NCBI GenBank assembly: GCA_028276125.1
Contig: JAPYWY010000134.1
Location: 1-5,205 of the forward strand
From: Pseudothermotoga sp.
GTDB lineage: Bacteria; Thermotogota; Thermotogae; Thermotogales; DSM-5069
Reading direction: 5' to 3'
Length of the DNA stretch: 5,205 nt
How positions within the stretch are numbered: position 1 is the stretch's first letter; each line of letters opens with the position of its first letter. The notes below the pieces were generated by a model that was given only the letters and a program-made list of their open reading frames with translations, did not search any database and was not told the DNA's origin. This document shows, piece after piece, positions 1-5,205 of this stretch. The position numbers and the translations under genes are program-made.

Positions 1-1096
1 GCTCTTCGTCAGAAAGATGGCCCAGAACGGCATGGACATCGTGAGGATCTTCGACGCACTCAACGACGAACGAAATTTAATCGTAGCCATCGACGAAGCC
101 AAGAAGTGCGGATTGCACGTTCAAGGTGCGATCTCTTACACCGTGAGTCCCGTGCACACACTCGAGTACTATTTGAACTATGCCGAGAAGCTCGTGGAAC
201 TCGGGGTGGACTCGATCTGTGTAAAGGACATGGCCGGTTTGCTCACGCCCCAAGATGCGTACAAACTGGTGAAGGCTCTCAAGGAAAGGTTTGCGCTTCC
301 TGTGGATGTTCATTCTCACTGCACTTGCGGTCTTGCACCACTGGCATATCAAGCCGCAATCGATGCGGGTGCCGACATGATCGATACGGCCCTTTCCCCG
401 TTCGCACTCGGCACTTCTCAGCCAGCTTTCGAACCGATCTACTATTCGCTCAGCAAGGAAGGTTTGCTCCCATCCCCGAAGTGGGATCTGTTGTCGTATT
501 TGAACGATCATTTCACGAAAGTGCGACAAAAATATGCGCAGTACGATGTGAACATGACGAGTATAGACTTTCGTGTGTTGTACGCCCAGGTGCCTGGAGG
601 AATGTATTCCAACATGATAAAACAGTTGCAGGAACAGAAGATGCTGCACAAACTCCACGAAGTGCTCGAGGAGATACCAAAGGTCCAGAAGGATTTGGGT
701 TATCCTCCTTTGGTCACCCCCACGAGCCAAATCGTGGGTGTTCAAGCCGTGCTCAACGTCATGAGTGGTGAGCGCTACGCTAAGGTTACGCGCGAGGTGA
801 GAGATTACGTGAAAGGTCTATACGGCAGGCCTCCGGCACCGATCGATCCAGAGTTGGTGAAGAAGATCTTGGGAGATGAGAAGCCTATAGATGTGAGGCC
901 GGGTGAGTTGATAGAACCTGAAATCGAAAAGGCCAGAAATCAGATAGGCTTGCTCGCAAAAAGTGATGAGGATCTCTTGATCTACATCATCTTGGGCGAA
1001 GTCGGAAAGAAGTTTTTGCAGAAGCGTTACTACGATCAACTGAGAGTAGATCTCGAACTGGTCAAGGAGTTCGAAGCTCCCGTGCACCCCGTATGA
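1..1096 (+). CDS. Biotin-dependent carboxyltransferase subunit (pyruvate carboxylase subunit B / oxaloacetate decarboxylase alpha type), 5' partial
   Basis: This family moves a carboxyl group between carboxybiotin and pyruvate/oxaloacetate in the cytoplasm. The frame is open from base 2 (LFVRK before the first Met at 17), and family homology runs through that point, so the true start lies upstream and roughly 100 residues are missing. Counting from the Met at 17, a TIM-barrel part carries VKDMAG, with K70 as the lysine expected to be carboxylated, and the metal-binding HSH (H99, H101). GTSQP (T133) is the conserved substrate threonine region. PGGM (193-196) and YPPLVTPTSQ (229-238) mark the conserved carboxylase domain. 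The protein ends at PVHPV with no biotinyl domain and no MKM biotinylation motif, so biotin must sit on a separate carrier. Pyruvate carboxylase and Na+-pumping decarboxylase subunits cannot be told apart without the partner genes. The stop overlaps the next gene's start (ATGA, 1093-1096). Confidence 0.93.
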   Translation, partial: LFVRKMAQNGMDIVRIFDALNDERNLIVAIDEAKKCGLHVQGAISYTVSPVHTLEYYLNYAEKLVELGVDSICVKDMAGLLTPQDAYKLVKALKERFALPVDVHSHCTCGLAPLAYQAAIDAGADMIDTALSPFALGTSQPAFEPIYYSLSKEGLLPSPKWDLLSYLNDHFTKVRQKYAQYDVNMTSIDFRVLYAQVPGGMYSNMIKQLQEQKMLHKLHEVLEEIPKVQKDLGYPPLVTPTSQIVGVQAVLNVMSGERYAKVTREVRDYVKGLYGRPPAPIDPELVKKILGDEKPIDVRPGELIEPEIEKARNQIGLLAKSDEDLLIYIILGEVGKKFLQKRYYDQLRVDLELVKEFEAPVHPV

Positions 1097-1908
1097 TCCT
1101 CGGAGTCGGCGTCGATGTGGTCGACATCGAAAGAGTCGAAGAAAGACTCGCTAAGAGGATCTTGACGGATCGTGAGCTACAAGAATTTCAACAGGCTCAC
1201 GATAAAAAGCAGTTTCTCGCATCGCGCTTTGCTGTAAAGGAAGCGTTCTTCAAAGCGTTGGGAACAGGCTTGAGGGACTTTTCTTTCAGGGACGTCGAGC
1301 TGGCGCACAACGAAATGGGAAAACCCGTGTTGGTCTTTCACAGGGACGTAGGTTTCAATTTCGCCCACGTGAGTGTGTCACACGATCGTGTCGCGATGGC
1401 GACGGTCGTACTCGAAAAACGAGAAGGTGGCATTTACGTTGCACTGGGTTCGAACATGGGTGAGAGGTTGAAAAACATACAGCGCGCTTGCTGCTTGATG
1501 GAAAGATCAAACATGAAAGTGCTCAGAACTTCGCCCCTGTACGTAACGAAACCTTACGGATTCACAGACCAACCTGATTTTCTCAACTGTGTCGTTGAGA
1601 TCGAATCAGAATTGACGCCCTTCCAGCTTCTCGAAGAGCTTCTGAACATAGAAAAATTCTTAGGTAGGGTTCGTGAGAGAAAATGGGGACCGAGAACGAT
1701 AGATTTGGATATCGTCCTTTACGGCAACGTTGTCCTCGAGACCGAGAGTCTGACGATACCTCACTACGATCTGACGAACAGACAGTTCGTACTCAAACCT
1801 CTTTTGGACATTGCTGACGTCGAACATCCTTTGAAGGGCAAGTTCAGAAACTTCCTGAAAGAAGGTGGAGAATGCCTGCTGATGACGAAGAACTGGTACA
1901 GCAATTGA
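1093..1908 (+). CDS. Fused holo-[acyl-carrier-protein] synthase / HPPK (AcpS-FolK)
   Basis: Two enzymes lie in one 271-residue frame. Residues 1-110 are AcpS, which transfers 4'-phosphopantetheine from CoA to acyl carrier protein. It shows GVGVDVVDIERV with metal ligand D8, RFAVKEAFFKALGTG with E50 and K54, and the HVSVSHD strand. Residues 113 to about 258 are HPPK, which pyrophosphorylates 6-hydroxymethyl-7,8-dihydropterin in folate synthesis. It shows YVALGSNMGER, TSPLY, DQPDFLN (N165), GRVR (R192), KWGPRTIDLDI (W198, R201, Mg ligands D204 and D206) and PHYDLTNR (H224, R230). The key residues of both enzymes are present, so both are probably active. The linker is only a few residues and has no stop or convincing internal start. 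The AcpS part is slightly short because the loop after helix 1 is trimmed. The ATG overlaps the preceding stop and the nearest SD-like AAGGAG is 23 bases away, so translation probably relies on coupling. Confidence 0.93.
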   Translation: MILGVGVDVVDIERVEERLAKRILTDRELQEFQQAHDKKQFLASRFAVKEAFFKALGTGLRDFSFRDVELAHNEMGKPVLVFHRDVGFNFAHVSVSHDRVAMATVVLEKREGGIYVALGSNMGERLKNIQRACCLMERSNMKVLRTSPLYVTKPYGFTDQPDFLNCVVEIESELTPFQLLEELLNIEKFLGRVRERKWGPRTIDLDIVLYGNVVLETESLTIPHYDLTNRQFVLKPLLDIADVEHPLKGKFRNFLKEGGECLLMTKNWYSN

Positions 1909-2186
1909 TACAGATTGAGAACGAGCTCGACAGGGCGCTGGAGCATGAGGATTTCGAGCGCATGAGCATGTTGTTGGAGCAACGCGAGATGTTGCTCAAG
2001 ACGCTTTCGAAAATCCCTGAAGAACTCGCCAACAGCATAATCGAGGCTGACAAGATCAGGTTGGAAAAGATGAAAAACTTCATGGAGAGTATCAAGAATC
2101 AAGCGATCCAAGCTCGAACTTCACAGAACGCTTTGAAGAGCTACTCGAACCAGCAAGAACAGTCCAACTTGGACGAAAGAAAATGA
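1872..2186 (+). CDS. Small helical protein, possible FliT-like flagellar export chaperone
   Basis: A 104-residue, charged protein with no cysteine, signal peptide or membrane segment. Three helices are apparent: about 5-24, 27-46 and 49-91, the last one long. The segment ALEHEDFERMSMLLEQREML, followed by LKTL, fits the pattern of FliT/FlgN-type chaperones (A..xDWexLxxLLxxRexLLxxL), and ALKSYS near the C terminus (Y91) resembles the terminal tyrosine region of FliT proteins. These chaperones hold flagellar cap or hook-associated subunits for export. The match is a pattern impression only; a generic coiled-coil protein is possible. The ATG lies within the 3' end of the upstream fusion gene (37-base overlap), behind AAGGTGGAG (1863-1870). 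The SD is unusually close to the start, so coupling to upstream translation is likely. The stop lies in the foot of the terminator hairpin. Confidence 0.8.
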   Translation: MPADDEELVQQLIQIENELDRALEHEDFERMSMLLEQREMLLKTLSKIPEELANSIIEADKIRLEKMKNFMESIKNQAIQARTSQNALKSYSNQQEQSNLDERK

Positions 2187-2210
2187 AAGCGGGGCACAAG
2201 CCCCGCTTTC
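2185..2210. terminator. Bidirectional intrinsic terminator between convergent genes
   Basis: A perfect 11-bp stem (2185-2195 with 2200-2210) has a GC-rich core GCGGGGC/GCCCCGC and an ACAA loop. On the + strand the stem's outer arm gives CTTTCTTC; on the - strand the exit reads CTTTCATTTTCTTTC. Each direction therefore has a modest U-rich tail. The + strand gene stops at 2186, inside the stem, and the - strand gene stops two bases beyond the other arm, so one hairpin serves both. Confidence 0.88.
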
Positions 2211-2211
2211 T

Positions 2212-3462
2212 TCATGGATATATGCCTCTGAGTTTGACAGCCTTCGCCACTCGGTCGATCGCCACGATGTACGCCGCTGTTCTGAAGTCCGTGTTGTACT
2301 TTTCTTTCGTCTTCGCCACTTCCGCGAAAGCAGCCCTCATCATCTTGGCGAGCTTGTTCCTAACATCGTCCAAGTCCCAGAAGAACGACTGCAGATCCTG
2401 TACCCATTCGAAGTAGGAGACCGTCACTCCACCAGCGTTCGCGAGGATGTCCGGTATGATCGTCACTCCCTTTGAGTGCAGGATTTTGTCGGCCCCAGGT
2501 GTCACAGGTCCATTCGCACCTTCCACGATGAGTTTCGCCTTGATCTTGTCCGCGTTCTCTTCCGTGATGGAGTTTTCCAGAGCGGCTGGAACGAGTATGT
2601 CCACGTCGAGCTCGAACAGTTCCTCGTGCTTGATCCTCTGAGCCTTCGGATAACCCTCGATGAGTCCCTTGTTGCTGTCCCTGTAGGCTATCAGATCACT
2701 GATGTTGATTCCATTCGGATCGTAGTAAGCCGCGGAAACGTCACTCACGGCAACGATTTTCGCGCCGAATTCTTCTTGCAGTATCTTTGCAGAGAAGGAA
2801 CCGACGTTACCGAAGCCCTGAACGGCGACCTTGGCCTTGGAGATGTCCTCGCCCAAGAGCTTGCACGCCTCAGCTGCCACCACCGCAACGCCTCTACCTG
2901 TCGCTTCGTTCCTACCCACTGAACCACCAAGTTCGACGGGTTTCCCCGTCACAACTCCGAGCGCGGTGTAACCGACGTGCATGCTGTAGGTGTCCAGATA
3001 CCATGCCATGACCTGCGGGTTCGTGTTCACATCTGGAGCCGGGATGTCCTTGTGGGGTCCAACGAACTGTGATATCTCGAAGAAGAACCTTCTCGAAAGC
3101 CTTTCAAGTTCACTCTTGCTCAACTTGCTTGGATCGACCTTCACACCGCCTTTGCCTCCGCCGTAGGGTAGATTGAGCAACGAACATTTCCACGTCATCC
3201 AGAACGCGAGAGTCTGGACTTCGTCGAGCGTGACGTTTGGATGATACCTTATGCCACCCTTCGCAGGACCAAGCGCCGTGCTGTGCTGGCATCTGTAACC
3301 AACGAACATTTCGACCCTGCCGTCGTCCATTAGAACCGGGAACTCGACAATTATGGTGCGCTGAGGCCTCTCGAGAAATTTTTGAATGTTGGGATCCAGC
3401 TGCATGACTTTAGCTGCTTGTCTGAAGACCTCGAGCGCCTGTTCATACAGCGACTTTTCCAT
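2212..3462 (-). CDS. gdhA: Glutamate dehydrogenase, NAD(P)-dependent
   Basis: Catalyses reversible oxidative deamination of glutamate to 2-oxoglutarate and ammonia in the cytoplasm, linking nitrogen and carbon metabolism. The 416-residue length equals that of the T. maritima enzyme as I recall it, and similarity runs end to end. Substrate-binding and catalytic lysines are spaced as in Clostridium symbiosum GDH: K68 (GPAKGGIRYHP), K92 (WMTWK) and K104 (LPYGGGKGGV), with catalytic D144 in PAPDVNTN. The Rossmann fold begins at VAVQGFGNVG (213-221 region), followed by an acidic residue D241 after the second strand; this does not settle NADH versus NADPH use. VEGANGP and NAGGVTVSYFEW are also conserved. 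I chose ATG 3462 over the upstream in-frame ATG 3507 because AGGAGG (3470-3475) sits 7 bases before it and MEKSLYEQA matches family N termini. Family members are hexamers. Confidence 0.97.
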   Translation of the reverse strand: MEKSLYEQALEVFRQAAKVMQLDPNIQKFLERPQRTIIVEFPVLMDDGRVEMFVGYRCQHSTALGPAKGGIRYHPNVTLDEVQTLAFWMTWKCSLLNLPYGGGKGGVKVDPSKLSKSELERLSRRFFFEISQFVGPHKDIPAPDVNTNPQVMAWYLDTYSMHVGYTALGVVTGKPVELGGSVGRNEATGRGVAVVAAEACKLLGEDISKAKVAVQGFGNVGSFSAKILQEEFGAKIVAVSDVSAAYYDPNGINISDLIAYRDSNKGLIEGYPKAQRIKHEELFELDVDILVPAALENSITEENADKIKAKLIVEGANGPVTPGADKILHSKGVTIIPDILANAGGVTVSYFEWVQDLQSFFWDLDDVRNKLAKMMRAAFAEVAKTKEKYNTDFRTAAYIVAIDRVAKAVKLRGIYP

Positions 3463-3467
3463 TGAAG

Positions 3468-3475
3468 AACCTCCT
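3468..3475 (-). promoter_or_regulatory. Ribosome binding site of gdhA
   Basis: AGGAGGTT on the - strand is a near-ideal anti-SD match, 7 bases (counting from AGGAGG) ahead of the ATG at 3462. It decides the start against the upstream in-frame ATG at 3507, which lacks such a site and would add 15 residues atypical of the family. Confidence 0.85.
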
Positions 3476-3509
3476 CTCACGTAGGGTGAATAGCTTGTCC
3501 CAGTCATTC

Positions 3510-3523
3510 GTGAATTACTTCAC
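3510..3523. promoter_or_regulatory. Dyad at gdhA transcription start, candidate operator
   Basis: GTGAA-TTAC-TTCAC has two 5-bp inverted arms. It lies immediately downstream of the predicted gdhA -10 box and ends at the predicted start site, a position where a bound repressor would block transcription. Arms this short arise by chance fairly often, and no regulator is encoded in the window. Confidence 0.3.
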
Positions 3524-3529
3524 AATTGG

Positions 3530-3557
3530 ATTTTACCACTCAGCGGTTTGAAATCAA
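3530..3557 (-). promoter_or_regulatory. Predicted sigma-A promoter of gdhA
   Basis: On the - strand, TTGATT (3552-3557) and TAAAAT (3530-3535) are separated by 16 bases. This puts the transcript start near 3523 and gives a leader of about 60 bases before the ATG. The prediction is by consensus only. The -35 box lies inside the dyad TTTGAAATCAAA, and a second dyad lies at the predicted start site. Confidence 0.6.
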
Positions 3558-3558
3558 A
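3547..3558. promoter_or_regulatory. Dyad over gdhA -35 box, candidate operator
   Basis: TTTGA-AA-TCAAA is a 12-base inverted repeat covering the predicted gdhA -35 element. Its placement would suit a repressor or regulator site. Support is positional only, and the AT-rich composition makes chance occurrence plausible. Confidence 0.25.
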
Positions 3559-3610
3559 GTATCACAAAACCCAACTTTGGTCCTTCTTTGACTGCCATGG
3601 CTGAAAAATC

Positions 3611-3659
3611 CTCAGCTTCTGTTTTAATCGCTTCGAAGCTTGAGTATGCACAGGTATGC
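3611..3659. repeat. Cluster of short repeats upstream of the malE promoter
   Basis: Three overlapping elements lie here. CTCAGCTTC (3611-3619) is inverted as GAAGCTTGAG (3635-3644), with one extra base. GCTTCGAAGC (3630-3639) is a perfect 10-base palindrome. GTATGC occurs at 3644-3649 and again at 3654-3659, exactly one helical turn apart. The cluster sits about 30-75 bases upstream of the predicted malE -35 box, where an activator or upstream-bound regulator could act. No known operator is recognised. Confidence 0.35.
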
Positions 3660-3686
3660 TCCTCATGTTAACGGTTCGTGTAATTC

Positions 3687-3714
3687 TTGACGTCGTGACT
3701 TTCAAAATGATAAT
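3687..3714 (+). promoter_or_regulatory. Predicted sigma-A promoter of the malE operon
   Basis: TTGACG (3687-3692) and GATAAT (3709-3714) are separated by 16 bases, each one mismatch from consensus. The predicted start is near 3721, so the leader would be only about 16 bases and consist almost entirely of the ribosome binding site. No sequence-level attenuator or riboswitch could fit in such a leader; control would have to act on DNA. Confidence 0.7.
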
Positions 3715-3724
3715 CTAATATTGC

Positions 3725-3733
3725 GGAGGTGAT
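3725..3733 (+). promoter_or_regulatory. Ribosome binding site of malE
   Basis: GGAGGTGAT is complementary to the 16S rRNA 3' end over nine bases. GGAGG is 7 bases ahead of the GTG at 3737, which confirms GTG as the start codon. Confidence 0.85.
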
Positions 3734-3736
3734 ACC

Positions 3737-4912
3737 GTGAGGAAGTTGCTCGTGGTGGCGATGGTTTTGGTGACACTCGTGATCTTCGCTCAAGCGAAGC
3801 TCACCATCTGGTGCTCCGAGAAGCAGGTCGATATCTTGCAGAGACTCGCGGAAGAGTTCAAGGCCAGATACGGTGTGACCGTTGAGGTTCAGTACGTGAA
3901 CTTTTCGGACATCAAACCGAAGTTCTTGACGGCGGCACCGGAAGGACAGGGCGCAGACATCATCGTGGGTGCACACGACTGGGTAGGAGAACTGGTGGCG
4001 AACGGCTTGCTCGAACCCATACCGAACTTCGCAGAGCTGACGCAGTTCTTCTCGAGTGGTTTAAACGCGTTTTCGTACGGTGGTAGACTCTACGGCCTGC
4101 CTTACGCGCTCGAAGCGATCGCCCTGATCTACAACAAAGACTACGTGCCTGAGCCTCCAAAAACCGTGGAAGACATGATCAAGATGGTGAAGAAGATCGA
4201 CGCGGAGTTCGCAGGAGAGGTCAGAGGACTCATCTTCCCAGTCACTACGTTCTACTTCGTGGTGCCTTTCATTTTCGGACACGGTGGCTACGTCTTCAAA
4301 GACACCCCAGCAGGACTCGACGTTAAGGACATAGGCTTGGCGAACGAAGGGGCAATAAAGGGAGCCAAGCTTCTCAAGAGACTCGTGGACGAGAAAGTGG
4401 TGGATCCAGCCGACAACTACCAGATCATGGACTCGATGTTCAAAGAGGGCAAAGCCGCGATGATAATCAACGGACCATGGGCGATCAAAGATTACAGAGA
4501 TGCAGGCATCGACTACGGCGTGGCACTGATACCGGAACCTGCGCCTGGCTTGGTCGCCAGACCTTTCGTGGGTGTACAGGGCTTCATGGTGAACGCCAAA
4601 TCGACGAACAAGTTGTTGGCGATCGAGTTCTTGACCAACTTCATTGCCAAGAGAGACACGATGTACAGGCTCTACCTCGCAGACCCAAGGCTGCCTGCAA
4701 GGAAGGACGTTCTCGAACTCGTGAAGGACAATCCGGACGTCGTTGCCTTCACACTGAGCGCCGGTAACGGTATACCCATGCCGAACGTGCCGCAGATGGG
4801 ATTCGTCTGGGGCGCGATGGACGATGCTCTCAACCTCATCGTCAACGGCAAAGCTACCCCAGAGGAAGCCATGAAGAACGCGGTCGAAAGAATCAGGGCT
4901 CAAATTCAGTGA
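3737..4912 (+). CDS. malE: Maltose/maltooligosaccharide-type ABC transporter substrate-binding protein
   Basis: A 391-residue secreted binding protein that delivers sugar to an ABC permease. Residues 1-20 form a signal peptide: RK, a hydrophobic core, then AQA before K21. There is no lipobox cysteine, so it is likely soluble in the periplasm. Aligned by eye to E. coli MalE it keeps GADIIVGAHD (72-81), LIYNKD (130-135) preceded by E126 (E111), Y173 (Y155), INGPWA with W248 (W230), YGVALIPEP, KPFVGV-like RPFVGV, and MPNVPQM with W358 (W340). The position of E. coli W62 is G78, with W82 nearby. It resembles the T. maritima MalE proteins as I recall them, which bind maltose, maltotriose and, depending on paralogue, trehalose or mannan fragments; the exact ligand is not settled. 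It starts with GTG and leads an operon with malF. Confidence 0.95.
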   Translation: MRKLLVVAMVLVTLVIFAQAKLTIWCSEKQVDILQRLAEEFKARYGVTVEVQYVNFSDIKPKFLTAAPEGQGADIIVGAHDWVGELVANGLLEPIPNFAELTQFFSSGLNAFSYGGRLYGLPYALEAIALIYNKDYVPEPPKTVEDMIKMVKKIDAEFAGEVRGLIFPVTTFYFVVPFIFGHGGYVFKDTPAGLDVKDIGLANEGAIKGAKLLKRLVDEKVVDPADNYQIMDSMFKEGKAAMIINGPWAIKDYRDAGIDYGVALIPEPAPGLVARPFVGVQGFMVNAKSTNKLLAIEFLTNFIAKRDTMYRLYLADPRLPARKDVLELVKDNPDVVAFTLSAGNGIPMPNVPQMGFVWGAMDDALNLIVNGKATPEEAMKNAVERIRAQIQ

Positions 4913-4918
4913 AGCCTC

Positions 4919-4941
4919 ACCCGGGGCTGTCCGCCCCGGGT
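4919..4941 (+). terminator. GC-rich hairpin between malE and malF, likely attenuating terminator or mRNA-stabilising element
   Basis: A perfect 9-bp stem, ACCCGGGGC (4919-4927) with GCCCCGGGT (4933-4941), has a TGTCC loop and sits six bases after the malE stop. It is followed by CTTGGAGGG, not a U tract, so full termination is unlikely. A hairpin here fits a familiar arrangement in which the binding protein is made in large excess over the permease, through 3'-end protection of malE mRNA or partial termination. The malF ribosome binding site begins three bases after the stem. Confidence 0.7.
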
Positions 4942-4957
4942 CTTGGAGGGAGATCAT

Positions 4958-5205
4958 GTGATCAAAAAGCTTTTGAGCTTTTTCTTTATCGGCCTTTTGA
5001 ACGTCTTCTTTTTTTGGATAGCCTTCTTTCTGTTCAACAATGCCTACTACGTTTTGGGTGCGCTGTTTCTGGTTCTCGTGTTTTTGATCGATTTTTTCAT
5101 CTTCAATCCCAAGGGATACCCCTACAGGTACGTTGCCTCCGCGTTGGTCCTGCTCACCGTGCTCGTGATCTATCCGATTTACTTCACCGTGAAAACCGCC
5201 TTCAC
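4958..5205 (+). CDS. malF: MalF-type ABC transporter permease, 3' partial
   Basis: The frame opens with GTG at 4958 and stays open through 82 codons to the window end. GGAGG (4945-4949) lies 8 bases upstream. The ATG at 4956 cannot be the start because it is followed directly by TGA. The start MIKKLLSFFFIGLL is basic then very hydrophobic. Three membrane segments are apparent: about 5-26, 32-52, and 63 onward. The third, ASALVLLTVLVIYPIYFTV, resembles the first core helix of sugar-type permeases (LIYPI..T...F). The first two would be an extra N-terminal helix pair, as in E. coli MalF. The EAA loop that contacts the ATPase lies beyond the window. Identification rests on position after malE and on these helices. 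Confidence 0.85.
   Translation, partial: MIKKLLSFFFIGLLNVFFFWIAFFLFNNAYYVLGALFLVLVFLIDFFIFNPKGYPYRYVASALVLLTVLVIYPIYFTVKTAF

Noticed and set aside
77..745. 222-codon open frame on the - strand inside the carboxyltransferase gene
   Set aside because: It is antisense to strongly conserved carboxyltransferase motifs, its translation resembles no family, and it is explained by codon bias in the real gene.
106..771. 221-codon open frame on the + strand, shifted relative to the carboxyltransferase
   Set aside because: The translation is rich in Arg, Cys, His and Ser with no recognisable fold and no separate RBS context; it is a frame-shadow of the real gene.
3463..3507. N-terminal extension of gdhA from ATG 3507
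   Set aside because: The extra 15 residues include the region that encodes the SD site itself, and the family N terminus matches the start at 3462.
3463..3523. Possible riboswitch in the gdhA leader
   Set aside because: The predicted leader is only about 60 bases, with no extended helices beyond one 5-bp dyad and no recognised aptamer pattern.
4061..4957. 298-codon open frame on the - strand inside malE
   Set aside because: It lies antisense to the whole conserved C-terminal part of malE, starts across the intergenic hairpin, and has a low-plausibility composition.
4956..4958. ATG as the start of malF
   Set aside because: It is followed at once by TGA; the long hydrophobic frame begins at the overlapping GTG.
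1..5205. CRISPR arrays, tRNA/rRNA genes, insertion sequences, phage or defence genes
   Set aside because: I found no regularly spaced repeats, no cloverleaf or rRNA-like sequence, no transposase or integrase motifs, and no terminal inverted repeats; coding capacity is fully used by housekeeping genes.

Overview
This window looks like chromosomal DNA from a member of the Thermotogae, most likely a Pseudothermotoga/Thermotoga relative with roughly balanced base composition. I infer this from three proteins that resemble, as I remember them, their Thermotoga maritima counterparts: a 416-residue glutamate dehydrogenase, a MalE-type sugar-binding protein and a biotin-dependent carboxyltransferase subunit. 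Genes are tightly packed, Shine-Dalgarno sites are strong, and GTG starts are used. No rRNA, tRNA, CRISPR array, transposon or prophage sequence is visible.

Left block (1-2210, + strand). The 3' three quarters of a pyruvate carboxylase subunit B / oxaloacetate decarboxylase alpha-type gene is followed, through an ATGA stop/start overlap, by a single reading frame that joins holo-ACP synthase (AcpS) to HPPK (FolK). That frame overlaps by 37 bases a small all-helical protein resembling FliT-type flagellar export chaperones. The three genes form the end of one translationally coupled operon, which closes with a perfect 11-bp hairpin.

Middle block (2212-3462, - strand). A complete glutamate dehydrogenase gene converges on the left operon and shares its terminator hairpin. 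It has its own promoter and a strong ribosome binding site.

Divergent control region (3463-3736). This 274-base gap holds back-to-back promoters for gdhA (leftward) and malE (rightward), several short dyad symmetries and a 10-bp-phased direct repeat. It is the only substantial non-coding stretch.

Right block (3737-5205, + strand). A secreted maltose/maltooligosaccharide-type binding protein (malE) is followed by a 45-base gap carrying a GC-rich hairpin, then by the start of a MalF-type permease gene that runs off the window. Together they begin an ABC sugar-uptake operon.

Most of the window is ordinary central metabolism and transport. The most unusual item is the in-frame AcpS-HPPK fusion. 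I see no evidence of a wholly new system.
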